In this document: piece after piece, positions 16,181 through 23,803 of the stretch
How positions within the stretch are numbered: position 1 is the stretch's first letter
Layout: the number at the start of each line of letters is the position of its first letter
DNA from: Microcaldota archaeon
GTDB lineage: Archaea > Micrarchaeota > Micrarchaeia > Micrarchaeales > CABMGC01
DNA: 51,536 nucleotides
Reading direction: 5' to 3'
Assembly: GCA_028866835.1 (NCBI GenBank)
Contig: JAGWHJ010000006.1
Span: 1-51,536 of the forward strand
Position numbers and translations under genes: made by a program
Notes under the pieces: generated by a model
What the model was told of the DNA's origin: nothing
Seen by the model: the letters and a program-made list of their open reading frames with translations, nothing else
Databases searched by the model: none

Positions 16181-17686
16181 ATGCCTGAACAGCCGACTAA
16201 CGAGAACAAACTTGATTCTTACGACGTAAATGCACACGGCATAACCGCCCACATAAAGATCATCGACAGGGGGGAGTTCGTTCCGAACTACGACGTCCTT
16301 GTGCCTGGGCTCGGAGAGGCAACGAAGATACTGCTCACCTCGCTCAGGCAGGAGCTGCTCGTCCTCGTCCCCGTCGACACCACCAAGATAACCGATGCCG
16401 ATTACCTTCGCGAGCTGAACAAGAAGTACGAGAGCGCATCCGGCCTGATAATAGACAAGTACCTGCCCGGCACGAAGCGCGAGGTCAAGGACATACTTGT
16501 CGCGTACATGATAAACGTGATGCTGGGCCTTGGGGACCTGGAGGTCCTGCTCGCCGATGACGCCCTCGAGGAGGTCGCCGTGAACTCGTCAAAGGAGCCC
16601 GTATGGGTCTTCCACAAGAAGTTCGGCTGGTGCAAGACCAACATAAAGCTCTACAACGAGGAGGTCATATACGACGATTCGGAGCAGATAGGCCGCAGGA
16701 TAGGGAGGCAGATAAACAACCTCGCGCCGCTCATGGACGCGGAGCTGCCCGACGGATCAAGGGTTAACGCGACGATGTTCCCCGTGTCGCAGAAGGGAAA
16801 CACCATAACGATAAGAAAGTTCTCCAAGAACCCGTGGACGATGCCCGCGCTCATAAGCGCCAAGAGCGTCTCACTCGAGATCGCATCGCTGATATGGCTC
16901 TGCGTGCAGAGCGAGATAAGCCTCATAATATCGGGAGGGACGGCAAGCGGAAAGACGAGCTTCCTGAACGCCATGAGCATCTTCATGCCGGCGAACCACA
17001 GGGTGCTCTCCATCGAGGAGACCAGGGAGCTCACGCTGCCCGACTTCCTGCAGTGGGTGCCGATGCTCACGAGGCAGCCGAACCCCGAAGGAAAGGGGGA
17101 GATAACGCTTTACAACCTGATGATCAATGCGCTGAGGCAGAGGCCTGACATCATACTCGTCGGAGAGATCAGGACGAAGAGCGATGCGCAGACCATGTTC
17201 GAGGCAATACACACGGGGCACGCGGTCTACGGCACGATCCACGCTGACAATGCAGACGACACGATAGTCAGGATGACCAACCCGCCCATAGACATACCGA
17301 AGATAATGCTCAACTCCATAGGCGGCGTGGTGAGCCTTTTCAGGCACAGGCGTCTCGGAATAAGGAGGGTGCTCGAGTTCGGAGAGATCGAGAGGAGCGG
17401 AGACGCCACCGTGCTCTACAGGTGGAACCTCAGGACAGATTCGTTCACGCAGGTCTCGGAGGTGTCCAGGCTCTCGGAGGTCATCTCACTGTACGGCGGC
17501 TACACAAGGAGCGAGCTGCTTGATGACGTAAAGGAGAAGTCGAAGGTACTTTCATGGATGGTGAAGAACAAGGTCGTCGAGGTCAACTCCGCCGGCTTTG
17601 TCATAGCGAACTATTACAAGGACAAGGAGCGTGTGATGAAGATCGTGAACAGCGACATACCTTACACCCCTGAACTGCTCAAGTAG
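16181..17686 (+). CDS. GspE/TadA-family secretion ATPase
   Basis: A 501-residue hexameric motor ATPase of the type II secretion/type IV pilus/archaellum (GspE, TadA, ArlI) family. It drives pilin polymerisation at the cytoplasmic membrane. Motifs: N-terminal regulatory half, then Walker A GGTASGKT (252-259), Asp box LSIEETREL (about 276-284), Walker B RPDIILVGEIR (321-331), and His box HTGHAVYGTIHAD (344-356). The C-terminal 100 residues vary. It is followed by the linker protein and two TadC-type platform proteins, the standard archaeal pair. An ATG preceded by TAGGTGT defines the start. It could also energise the T4SS-like machine as a VirB11 analogue, since no other VirB11-like ATPase is present in the window. 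Confidence 0.92.
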   Translation: MPEQPTNENKLDSYDVNAHGITAHIKIIDRGEFVPNYDVLVPGLGEATKILLTSLRQELLVLVPVDTTKITDADYLRELNKKYESASGLIIDKYLPGTKREVKDILVAYMINVMLGLGDLEVLLADDALEEVAVNSSKEPVWVFHKKFGWCKTNIKLYNEEVIYDDSEQIGRRIGRQINNLAPLMDAELPDGSRVNATMFPVSQKGNTITIRKFSKNPWTMPALISAKSVSLEIASLIWLCVQSEISLIISGGTASGKTSFLNAMSIFMPANHRVLSIEETRELTLPDFLQWVPMLTRQPNPEGKGEITLYNLMINALRQRPDIILVGEIRTKSDAQTMFEAIHTGHAVYGTIHADNADDTIVRMTNPPIDIPKIMLNSIGGVVSLFRHRRLGIRRVLEFGEIERSGDATVLYRWNLRTDSFTQVSEVSRLSEVISLYGGYTRSELLDDVKEKSKVLSWMVKNKVVEVNSAGFVIANYYKDKERVMKIVNSDIPYTPELLK

Positions 17687-17695
17687 GTGATTGAT

Positions 17696-18655
17696 ATGGA
17701 CTACGAAGAGGCTGAGACGCTGATAAAAAGCATCGAGGAAGGCACGAGCGAGCAGCGCGTAGTCACCATAAACCTCAACAAGGTCTTCGAATCGCCGATA
17801 GTGATAACCGAGTACGATACAAAAGAGATACAGAAGACGGTTGACAACATCGACAGCATGACGGGATTCGAGCTGCAAAAGCCCGGGGCCCAGGCACAGG
17901 GGAAGGGCGCCGCAAAGCAGAAGCAACAGTCGCCGCTGCAATTCATGCAGAAGGCTTCACCCAAACCGCCTACGCGGCAGCCACAGCCGCAGGAGGCGCA
18001 ATTCCAGGCTGCCCCTGCCGCTGCAACGCCAAAAGCCACGGGAAATGCGCTGGGGGACGTTATGGGATTCTCCAAGAAGGAGCTCGGCGGCGTTGCAGGA
18101 GAGCTAAGGGCAAAGTTCAAGCCGATGCACCAGCAGAACAAGACGCAGGTAGTAGAGCCGACGCCACAGCCGCAGCAAAGCAAGCCGCAGCCTCCGCAGG
18201 CAGCGCCGGCTGCACAGAAGCCCGTCCAGCAGGCACCCGCTCCAAAGCCCCAGCAGCCGAGACCGCAGCCTCAGGCATCGCAGCAGGCGCCTCCCGCCCC
18301 GCCACCTCCGAAGCCGCAGGCGAGCGGCCCTTCGTTCTTCAGGGCTATGCCACCGCAGGAGAGCAAGCCACAGACGCCAGCTCCGAAGCCGCAGCCGCCC
18401 CCAAAAAGCATTGACATAGAAGACATGGTGCTTCCGAAGCTCTCCCTGAGCGACCAGCTCTCCGAGCTGGAGAAGATAGAGGTGGGGATCGACAGCGGCT
18501 CCTTCTCCAAGGAGGAGCTCAACATAATATCAAGCGAGATCAGGTACCTCTATGCTTCGGAGAGCCTTGGCAGCAGGGTTGCAGGCGCCGATAGCGGGCT
18601 TCTAGAACTTAGAGATAAAAGATTAAAAGAAATCATTAATAAGTTAACACTGTGA
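17696..18655 (+). CDS. Pro/Gln-rich linker protein between pilus ATPase and TadC genes
   Basis: A 319-residue protein of unknown family. Residues 1-60 are acidic and helical; about 60-235 are a disordered Pro/Gln/Ala/Lys-rich linker; about 236-319 are a compact helical domain (LSLSDQLSELEKIEVGIDSG, then YLYASESLGSR). The two ordered ends on a flexible tether suggest an adaptor between motor and another complex. AGGTGA overlaps the ATPase stop and lies 5 bases before ATG 17696, so this start is preferred to GTG 17687. The last 15 codons are noticeably more AT-rich than the rest, and a transposable element begins right after the stop. Confidence 0.75.
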   Translation: MDYEEAETLIKSIEEGTSEQRVVTINLNKVFESPIVITEYDTKEIQKTVDNIDSMTGFELQKPGAQAQGKGAAKQKQQSPLQFMQKASPKPPTRQPQPQEAQFQAAPAAATPKATGNALGDVMGFSKKELGGVAGELRAKFKPMHQQNKTQVVEPTPQPQQSKPQPPQAAPAAQKPVQQAPAPKPQQPRPQPQASQQAPPAPPPPKPQASGPSFFRAMPPQESKPQTPAPKPQPPPKSIDIEDMVLPKLSLSDQLSELEKIEVGIDSGSFSKEELNIISSEIRYLYASESLGSRVAGADSGLLELRDKRLKEIINKLTL

Positions 18656-18661
18656 GCGGGA

Positions 18662-18686
18662 AATCCCACATGCTTTAGCTATGGGA
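18662..18686 (+). repeat. Left-end hairpin of IS605-type element
   Basis: Arms ATCCCA (18662-18667) and TGGGAT (18681-18686) with a 13-base loop. It sits 6 bases after the upstream gene's stop, where TnpA-type transposases would bind single-stranded DNA. Confidence 0.6.
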
Positions 18687-18790
18687 TGAGAGCGAACCGC
18701 AGTCGCAATTATATGCAGATATGTATATATAAATTCATTGGCATAATAATGCTCATAGTGGCATTTATTTTATCGAGAGAGACGATTGTA

Positions 18791-20017
18791 ATGAAATGCA
18801 CAAGAGCCTATAAATTCAGAATCTATCCAGACACAGTCAGGCGGGAAGAAATAGATGAAAGGCTAATCCTTGCGCAGCGGTTCTACAATAAACTTCTCGA
18901 GAAATCAATCCAATCATACAAGAACGACAATCACAAAGTATCAATGGCGCAATTCAACAGATTCGTAAAGGAGACAATCGCAGAGGACAAGAAATTCCTG
19001 AAACTCTATTCACAGACAAGATGCGAGATAGAATACAGACTTATGAAGGCGTACCAGAACTTCTTCAGAAGAGTAAAGGAGAAGAAGCAAGGAAAGAGAC
19101 AGGAAGTCGGATTTCCAAGATTCAAGTCGAAAGACAGATACAAGTCAATAACATATCCGCAGGACAACGGTTCCTTCTCAATTCATAAAGGAAGACTCAG
19201 GGTTTCAAGGATAGGGACCATGCCGATAGAACTGCACAGGGCAATCGAAGGCAAAATCAAGACACTTTCAATAAAGAAGGATGCTGACAGGTATTATGCC
19301 GTTTTCACTGCGATAACAGACATCAAGATTCCAGAAGTGGAAAATTCAAATCCAGTAGGAATAGACTTAGGGCTGAACTCATTCATCGCACTTTCTGAAG
19401 GAACAAAGATGGAGAAGCCAAAGTTCATGCAGCAAAAGAGAAAGAGGATTGCCATCTGGCAAAAAAGAGTTGCAAGAAGAGATAAGGGTTCAAAGAGAAG
19501 GGAGAAGGCGAAGGCGGGTCTCCAGAAGACATACGAACACATGGCAAACCAATCAGATGACTATCTGCACAAGTTGTCAAAAACACTGGTAACCTCGGGA
19601 TACACCTCATTCGCAGTTGAAGACCTTCAAATTCAGAATATGGTAAAGAATCACAGGCTCGCTGGTGCGATTCATAATGCTTCATGGAACAGATTCATCC
19701 AACTGCTCTCATACAAGGCTGAAAGTGCTGGTTTGAGAATAGGAAAAGTGGATGCAAGAAACACCTCAAAGACATGCAGTAATTGCGGCAACATCCAAGA
19801 TATGCCACTTTCGGATAGGACATACCACTGCCAGAGATGCGGAATGTCAAAGGACAGGGACATCAATGCATCAATAAATATATTGCATAGGGCAACTACC
19901 CTCGGACAGAGGGGAAGTCACGCTCAGGGAGAGAATGCAAGACCTCATCAGGAGGCAGTCCTCGACGAACTGAGAACCGCTAAAACACATTCTCTGCGGG
20001 ATGCAGTGATTGCATGA
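18791..20017 (+). CDS. tnpB: TnpB RNA-guided nuclease (IS605 OrfB)
   Basis: A 408-residue TnpB, the RNA-guided DNA nuclease family ancestral to Cas12. N-terminal OrfB helix-turn-helix region starts MKCTRAYKFRIYPD. The RuvC catalytic triad looks complete: D192 in VGIDLGLN, E277 in FAVEDLQ, and D357 in KDRDINAS. The zinc ribbon has C329/C332 and C347/C350 (CSNCG and CQRCG). The C-terminal tail is about 50 residues. The longer in-frame extension to 18686 is rejected because it crosses the left end and lacks family similarity; ATG 18791 gives the family start. The gene appears intact and therefore likely active, with its guide RNA expected to overlap the 3' end and right end. No tnpA is present, so movement would need help in trans. 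Confidence 0.93.
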   Translation: MKCTRAYKFRIYPDTVRREEIDERLILAQRFYNKLLEKSIQSYKNDNHKVSMAQFNRFVKETIAEDKKFLKLYSQTRCEIEYRLMKAYQNFFRRVKEKKQGKRQEVGFPRFKSKDRYKSITYPQDNGSFSIHKGRLRVSRIGTMPIELHRAIEGKIKTLSIKKDADRYYAVFTAITDIKIPEVENSNPVGIDLGLNSFIALSEGTKMEKPKFMQQKRKRIAIWQKRVARRDKGSKRREKAKAGLQKTYEHMANQSDDYLHKLSKTLVTSGYTSFAVEDLQIQNMVKNHRLAGAIHNASWNRFIQLLSYKAESAGLRIGKVDARNTSKTCSNCGNIQDMPLSDRTYHCQRCGMSKDRDINASINILHRATTLGQRGSHAQGENARPHQEAVLDELRTAKTHSLRDAVIA

Positions 20018-20064
20018 ATGCAGAGGAAGCCCACACCGTTCACGGGTGGGAGGATGTCACCAGT
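19900..20064 (+). ncRNA. Candidate omega RNA (reRNA) of the TnpB element
   Basis: In IS605-type elements the TnpB guide RNA overlaps the 3' end of tnpB and runs to the right end, with the guide taken from flanking DNA. This stretch contains the tnpB 3' end and the strong right-end hairpin at 20030-20050. Boundaries are a guess based on family behaviour. Confidence 0.4.
20030..20050 (+). repeat. Right-end hairpin of IS605-type element
   Basis: A stem of eight pairs with one bulged A and loop TTCA (arms 20030-20038 and 20043-20050). Lies 13 bases past the tnpB stop and probably forms the scaffold-proximal stem of the omega RNA. Confidence 0.6.
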
Positions 20065-20083
20065 AATGTAGTATGTTGGTAGC

Positions 20084-21112
20084 ATGGCGCAAAAGAAGGG
20101 CAAACCCCAAATGAAGAAGGAAATCGTCGGCTTCACGAAGCCCGGCAAGTTCCTTTTCTTCAAGACGAAGCCAAAGCCAATCTACAAGGAGGTGCCCGTC
20201 TCAGGCGAGATGAGCACCGTCGAGGTGAAGACGGAGGGCGAGGAGCAGATATACGAGATCAAGGAGGGCCATAAGAACGAGACCGGTTTCGAGAAGTATC
20301 TGACAAAAGCCATATCTGGCCACAAGGGCCTGGACATCGCCCTCAAGGAGCAGGGCGTTGTCGATCCGCTGCCGTTCGCAAAGAGGATGTTCATGCTTTC
20401 ATTGATCATAGCGATCGCGGTCTCCGCAGGCTCCGCGATACTGATGATCTCTTTCCAGATAGAGCCCGCGCTGATAATAATCATGGCGCCGGTCCTTGCG
20501 ATTGCGGGATACATGGGCGCGTTCAACAACCTTCTTGTCACGCCGATAAACAAGACCAAGAGCGTGGGCAAGGAGATAGAGAAGGACGTGCTCTTCGCGG
20601 CAAGGGACATGATAGTCAGCATGAGGTCCGGAATGCCGCTCTTCAACGCAATGGCCACGATAAGCGAGGGCTACGGCGCGGCGAGCGCGGAGTTCGGCAA
20701 GATAATACGCCTGATACAGGTCGGCACGCCGACCGAGCAGGCGATAGAGGAGGTAAGCAGCAAGAGCGGCTCGCGCACCTTCCAGAGACTCATGCTCCAG
20801 GCGAGCACGAGCATAAAGGTCGGCGCCGATGTGGTCAATTCCATACAGGAGGTCATAAACGACGTCAGCCAGGAGAGGGTCATAGAGCTCAGGAGATACG
20901 GGCAGAGGCTCAACGCGATCGCCATGTTCTACATGCTCTTCGGGGTCATCTTCCCGAGCATGGGCATAGCTGTGGCGGCAATCATGTCGACCTTCATATC
21001 CATATTCACCATAAACAACACAACGCTAATATTCGCGCTTGTCGGCCTGGGCTTCCTCCAGTTCATATTCCTGAACATGATCGTGTCTTCAAGGCCGGCG
21101 TTCAGCACGTGA
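20084..21112 (+). CDS. TadC/GspF-type pilus platform protein, copy 1
   Basis: A 342-residue inner-membrane platform protein of the T2SSF (GspF/TadB/TadC/ArlJ) family, which works with the GspE-type ATPase in pilus assembly. About 100 N-terminal residues are a cytoplasmic extension with Lys-rich start (KKGKPQMKKE) and KTEGEEQIYEIKEG. Two membrane helices (about 103-125, 129-150) precede the cytoplasmic T2SSF helical domain (MRSGMPLFNAMATISEGYG, then TEQAIEEVSSKSGS), with two more helices at the C terminus. It now lies behind the TnpB element, so its transcription may depend on readthrough or on a promoter at the element's right end. Confidence 0.88.
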   Translation: MAQKKGKPQMKKEIVGFTKPGKFLFFKTKPKPIYKEVPVSGEMSTVEVKTEGEEQIYEIKEGHKNETGFEKYLTKAISGHKGLDIALKEQGVVDPLPFAKRMFMLSLIIAIAVSAGSAILMISFQIEPALIIIMAPVLAIAGYMGAFNNLLVTPINKTKSVGKEIEKDVLFAARDMIVSMRSGMPLFNAMATISEGYGAASAEFGKIIRLIQVGTPTEQAIEEVSSKSGSRTFQRLMLQASTSIKVGADVVNSIQEVINDVSQERVIELRRYGQRLNAIAMFYMLFGVIFPSMGIAVAAIMSTFISIFTINNTTLIFALVGLGFLQFIFLNMIVSSRPAFST

Positions 21113-21116
21113 TAAC

Positions 21117-22109
21117 ATGGCTATAGTATTCGAGAGGCTCGTAGGAAGGGACGTTGCAAGGTTCCTGTCTGAGGAGCTTGACCTGGCGGGCACAAGGATG
21201 AGCGTTGAGGCGCTCATCAGGCTTGTCATCATCAGCTGGATAGCCATACTCATAGGGGTATCGTTCCCGCTCGTCATTGTACTGCAACTCAATCCGATCC
21301 TGGCCTTCCTGGCCGCCCTCGGAATAAGCGCCATCTTCGGCGTCTTCGTCTTCGCGATACTCGAGTTCAGGATCGAGCAGAGGAAGGAGTTCATAGAGAA
21401 CGCGCTGCCCGACTTCCTGCAGCTCACATCAGCGAACATGAGGAGCGGCGTGGCGCTCTCGAAGGCCATGATAATGGCCGTGCGCCCGGAATTCAAGTAC
21501 TTCGGCGATGACGTGAGCATGATGGGCAAGCAGCTCTATGCCGGTGACACCATCGAGCACTCGCTCAAGCAGCTTGCTAGCCGCTACAGGAGCCAGCAGT
21601 TCAAGAGGACCGTGCGCATGATCATAGAGGCCCAGCAGTACGGGGGAGGCATGACCGACCTGCTGAACCAGATAGGAAAGGACATGCGCTCGCAGAGGAT
21701 AATCCAGAAGGAGGTCGCAGGGCAGCTCTTCATGTACACGATATTCATCGCCTTCGCCGCGCTTGTCGGCGCACCAGCACTCTACGCCCTCACCAACCAG
21801 ATGGTGGGTGTCACTGCGACCATATGGTCGCAGATCTCGCTCGGCAACATAAGCAAGCTGCCTTCCCTGGGCGTCTCGTTCCTCAAGCTGAGCAAGCCGC
21901 AGATTACTCCAGACGGCTACTTCTGGTTCTCTATCTTCGCGATAATGATAATCACGGGCTGCGGCGCATTCATAATATCCGCCATAACCACGGGCAATGC
22001 GCTGAAGGGAATAAGGTTCATGCCGGTCTTCATTGTCATAGGATTCGGCATCTTCTACATCGTGTCCCTGGTCATAGGCTCCGTCTTCGCGTCCCTGGGC
22101 AAGACCTAG
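21117..22109 (+). CDS. TadC/GspF-type pilus platform protein, copy 2
   Basis: A 330-residue T2SSF-family protein, partner of the previous one. Two N-terminal helices (about 32-52, 57-80), then the cytoplasmic domain (NALPDFLQLTSANMRSGVAL, EHSLKQLASRYRS, IIEAQQYGGGM), then three helices. Archaeal pili and archaella often use two platform paralogs or one fused protein. Spacing of 4 bases shows co-transcription with copy 1. Its 3' end overlaps the convergent GT-C gene by 4 bases. Confidence 0.9.
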   Translation: MAIVFERLVGRDVARFLSEELDLAGTRMSVEALIRLVIISWIAILIGVSFPLVIVLQLNPILAFLAALGISAIFGVFVFAILEFRIEQRKEFIENALPDFLQLTSANMRSGVALSKAMIMAVRPEFKYFGDDVSMMGKQLYAGDTIEHSLKQLASRYRSQQFKRTVRMIIEAQQYGGGMTDLLNQIGKDMRSQRIIQKEVAGQLFMYTIFIAFAALVGAPALYALTNQMVGVTATIWSQISLGNISKLPSLGVSFLKLSKPQITPDGYFWFSIFAIMIITGCGAFIISAITTGNALKGIRFMPVFIVIGFGIFYIVSLVIGSVFASLGKT

Positions 22110-23791
22110 CTGTAGTTCTGTATCAGATACAGGCTGTCGTTCGAGCCTAGGCCTGAGCTGTTTGTAGCCAGGACAGTCAGCTTGTACCTTGACAGGTCCG
22201 ATTTGCACGTGCTGTTCACGTACGGTGGCACCTGGCACCAGTATCCATAGTCAAGCACATGGCAGCTGAAGCCCGAGATGGTGCTGTTGTTCGCACCCAG
22301 CTCCCATATCTGCGCCGAGCTTCTGTTCAGTTCGTACCACATGTCAGGGGTGAATGAGAAGACAAGGCAGTTTGTTGGCACCTTCTGGTAGTTCTGGTAG
22401 ATGAAGTTCACGGCGTTAGATATGCCGTGCTGCTGCGGCATCTGCGACACTGGAAGGGTTATCAGGTGCCCCAGAGTTATGAATGGGGCGAAGACTATGA
22501 CGGCCACGGCCGCTATGTAAGCAACCGCTGCGATCAACGGGCCCAGCCTTGCCTTCGATATCGCGTGTATGCGGTGTATCCCTGCAGCGGCCAGCACGGC
22601 CAGCGGCGGCAGCAGCTGCAGCATGAACCTCGCGTCCACTCCGTATATCGCCGAGCCTGCGTAGAAACTGGCATAGAAGACGAAGTATGCGATGAACCAT
22701 ATGCCTATCATGGCGATGGTGCCGAACTTCTCGCGGTTCTTCCCCTCGATGGCGAGAAGTACCACGCCAAGCACCGCAGCGGCGGCAACGGACCATGAGA
22801 ATATCGAGGGGAAATAACTGAGCGTGTCATAGCCTCCGGTCAGGAAGACGAGGTTCGCCTTTCCATTCGAGATGAGGTTGTTCGAGGAGAACAGCTGCTG
22901 CGACTGCTGCCCGTAGTCCGCGTTCTTGGACTGCAGGCTTATGTAGTACAGCTGCACCGACATGAGGAGCATGAAGATCACGAATATGGCTATCGCCATC
23001 GCGCTCGAATCTATCTTCGACCTTATCATCCCCAGCCTTTTCCTCATCCTTTTGATTACCGCCCCCTCCCCGCCGAACAGGAGGTAGAGCAGCGCGAAGA
23101 CCGGGAGCAGCAGCACGCCCTCAATTCTCATGTAGACGGCAAGCACAAGGCACGAGGCGAAGATGCTGAACGTCACCTTGTTCATCCTCCTCATGAAAAG
23201 CACGAAGAAGAAGAACGTGAACACCGTCAGTGTCATGAATGGGAGGTCTATCACCGCCTGCGTCCTCGACCATATGAACAGCGACGGCGAGAGCGCCATG
23301 ACCATCGCCGCAGTCGCAGGAAGGTGCTTCCTGTTGAAGAGCACGCCGCAGAGAAGGAAGACGCCTACGATCGACAGTGCGCCCATTGCCAGCTCAGTAG
23401 CGTAGGCGGTGCCCATGCCTATGCCGAAGATGCCGAACGCTATCGCGAGTAGCACGGGCCAGCCAGCAGGGTCATGGTAGACGAGGTTGCTGAAGCACTG
23501 CCCCAGATGGCCTGTGCCGTACTGGCACCAGAGGGCGTTGCCGTGCGACAGCACGTTGATGGCTATGCCCTGGTAGATGTTCTCGTCGAAATATAGCTGC
23601 TCGGTCGGGGAGACGAAGAGCAGCGAGAACAGCACGAAGAAAGCCAGGAGCACGGCCAGCGCAACCACATCGACGCCCGAGATCCCCTTCGCCAGCGCCT
23701 TGCGTATCTCCTTCCTGTCATACACAACAAGCGTTACAAGGAGCGCAAGGGACAGGCTGATTGCCGTAGTTATCGCATAGCCGATGAGCAT
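22106..23791 (-). CDS. GT-C (PMT/ArnT-type) membrane glycosyltransferase
   Basis: A 561-residue protein with about eleven membrane helices and a C-terminal extracytoplasmic domain of about 130 residues. The first large loop carries the acidic motif YFDENIYQ (D69/E70) followed by YHDPAGWPVLLA, the signature of GT-C glycosyltransferases that use polyprenyl-phosphate sugars (PMT, ArnT, GT39/GT83 types). It is last in the minus-strand operon of LamG pilin-like proteins, which are rich in N-x-S/T sequons, so it may glycosylate them or build their sugar donor lipid. ATG 23791 with a GGTG upstream. Substrate is not determinable. Confidence 0.85.
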   Translation of the reverse strand: MLIGYAITTAISLSLALLVTLVVYDRKEIRKALAKGISGVDVVALAVLLAFFVLFSLLFVSPTEQLYFDENIYQGIAINVLSHGNALWCQYGTGHLGQCFSNLVYHDPAGWPVLLAIAFGIFGIGMGTAYATELAMGALSIVGVFLLCGVLFNRKHLPATAAMVMALSPSLFIWSRTQAVIDLPFMTLTVFTFFFFVLFMRRMNKVTFSIFASCLVLAVYMRIEGVLLLPVFALLYLLFGGEGAVIKRMRKRLGMIRSKIDSSAMAIAIFVIFMLLMSVQLYYISLQSKNADYGQQSQQLFSSNNLISNGKANLVFLTGGYDTLSYFPSIFSWSVAAAAVLGVVLLAIEGKNREKFGTIAMIGIWFIAYFVFYASFYAGSAIYGVDARFMLQLLPPLAVLAAAGIHRIHAISKARLGPLIAAVAYIAAVAVIVFAPFITLGHLITLPVSQMPQQHGISNAVNFIYQNYQKVPTNCLVFSFTPDMWYELNRSSAQIWELGANNSTISGFSCHVLDYGYWCQVPPYVNSTCKSDLSRYKLTVLATNSSGLGSNDSLYLIQNYS

Positions 23792-23803
23792 GATGATGCA
23801 CCA

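Larger units (their letters stand above)
18656..20064 (+). mobile_element. tnpB-only IS605-family (IS1341-type) element
   Basis: The stretch carries tnpB without tnpA, bounded by end hairpins typical of IS200/IS605 elements: left 18662-18686 (arms ATCCCA/TGGGAT) and right 20030-20050 (arms CCCAC-CCG/CGG-GTGGG). Exact ends are not resolvable because this family makes no target duplication; 18656 and 20064 are estimates. Base composition is clearly more AT-rich than the flanking secretion genes. It interrupts the motor operon between the linker protein and the first TadC gene. Confidence 0.75.

Noticed and set aside
17900-18420. Repetitive CAG/CCG-rich stretch resembling a repeat array
   Set aside because: It is coding low complexity (Pro/Gln-rich linker), with no regular repeat-spacer pattern, so not a CRISPR.
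18686-18790. N-terminal extension of TnpB
   Set aside because: It crosses the element's left hairpin and adds hydrophobic residues absent from the family; the normal family start is ATG 18791.
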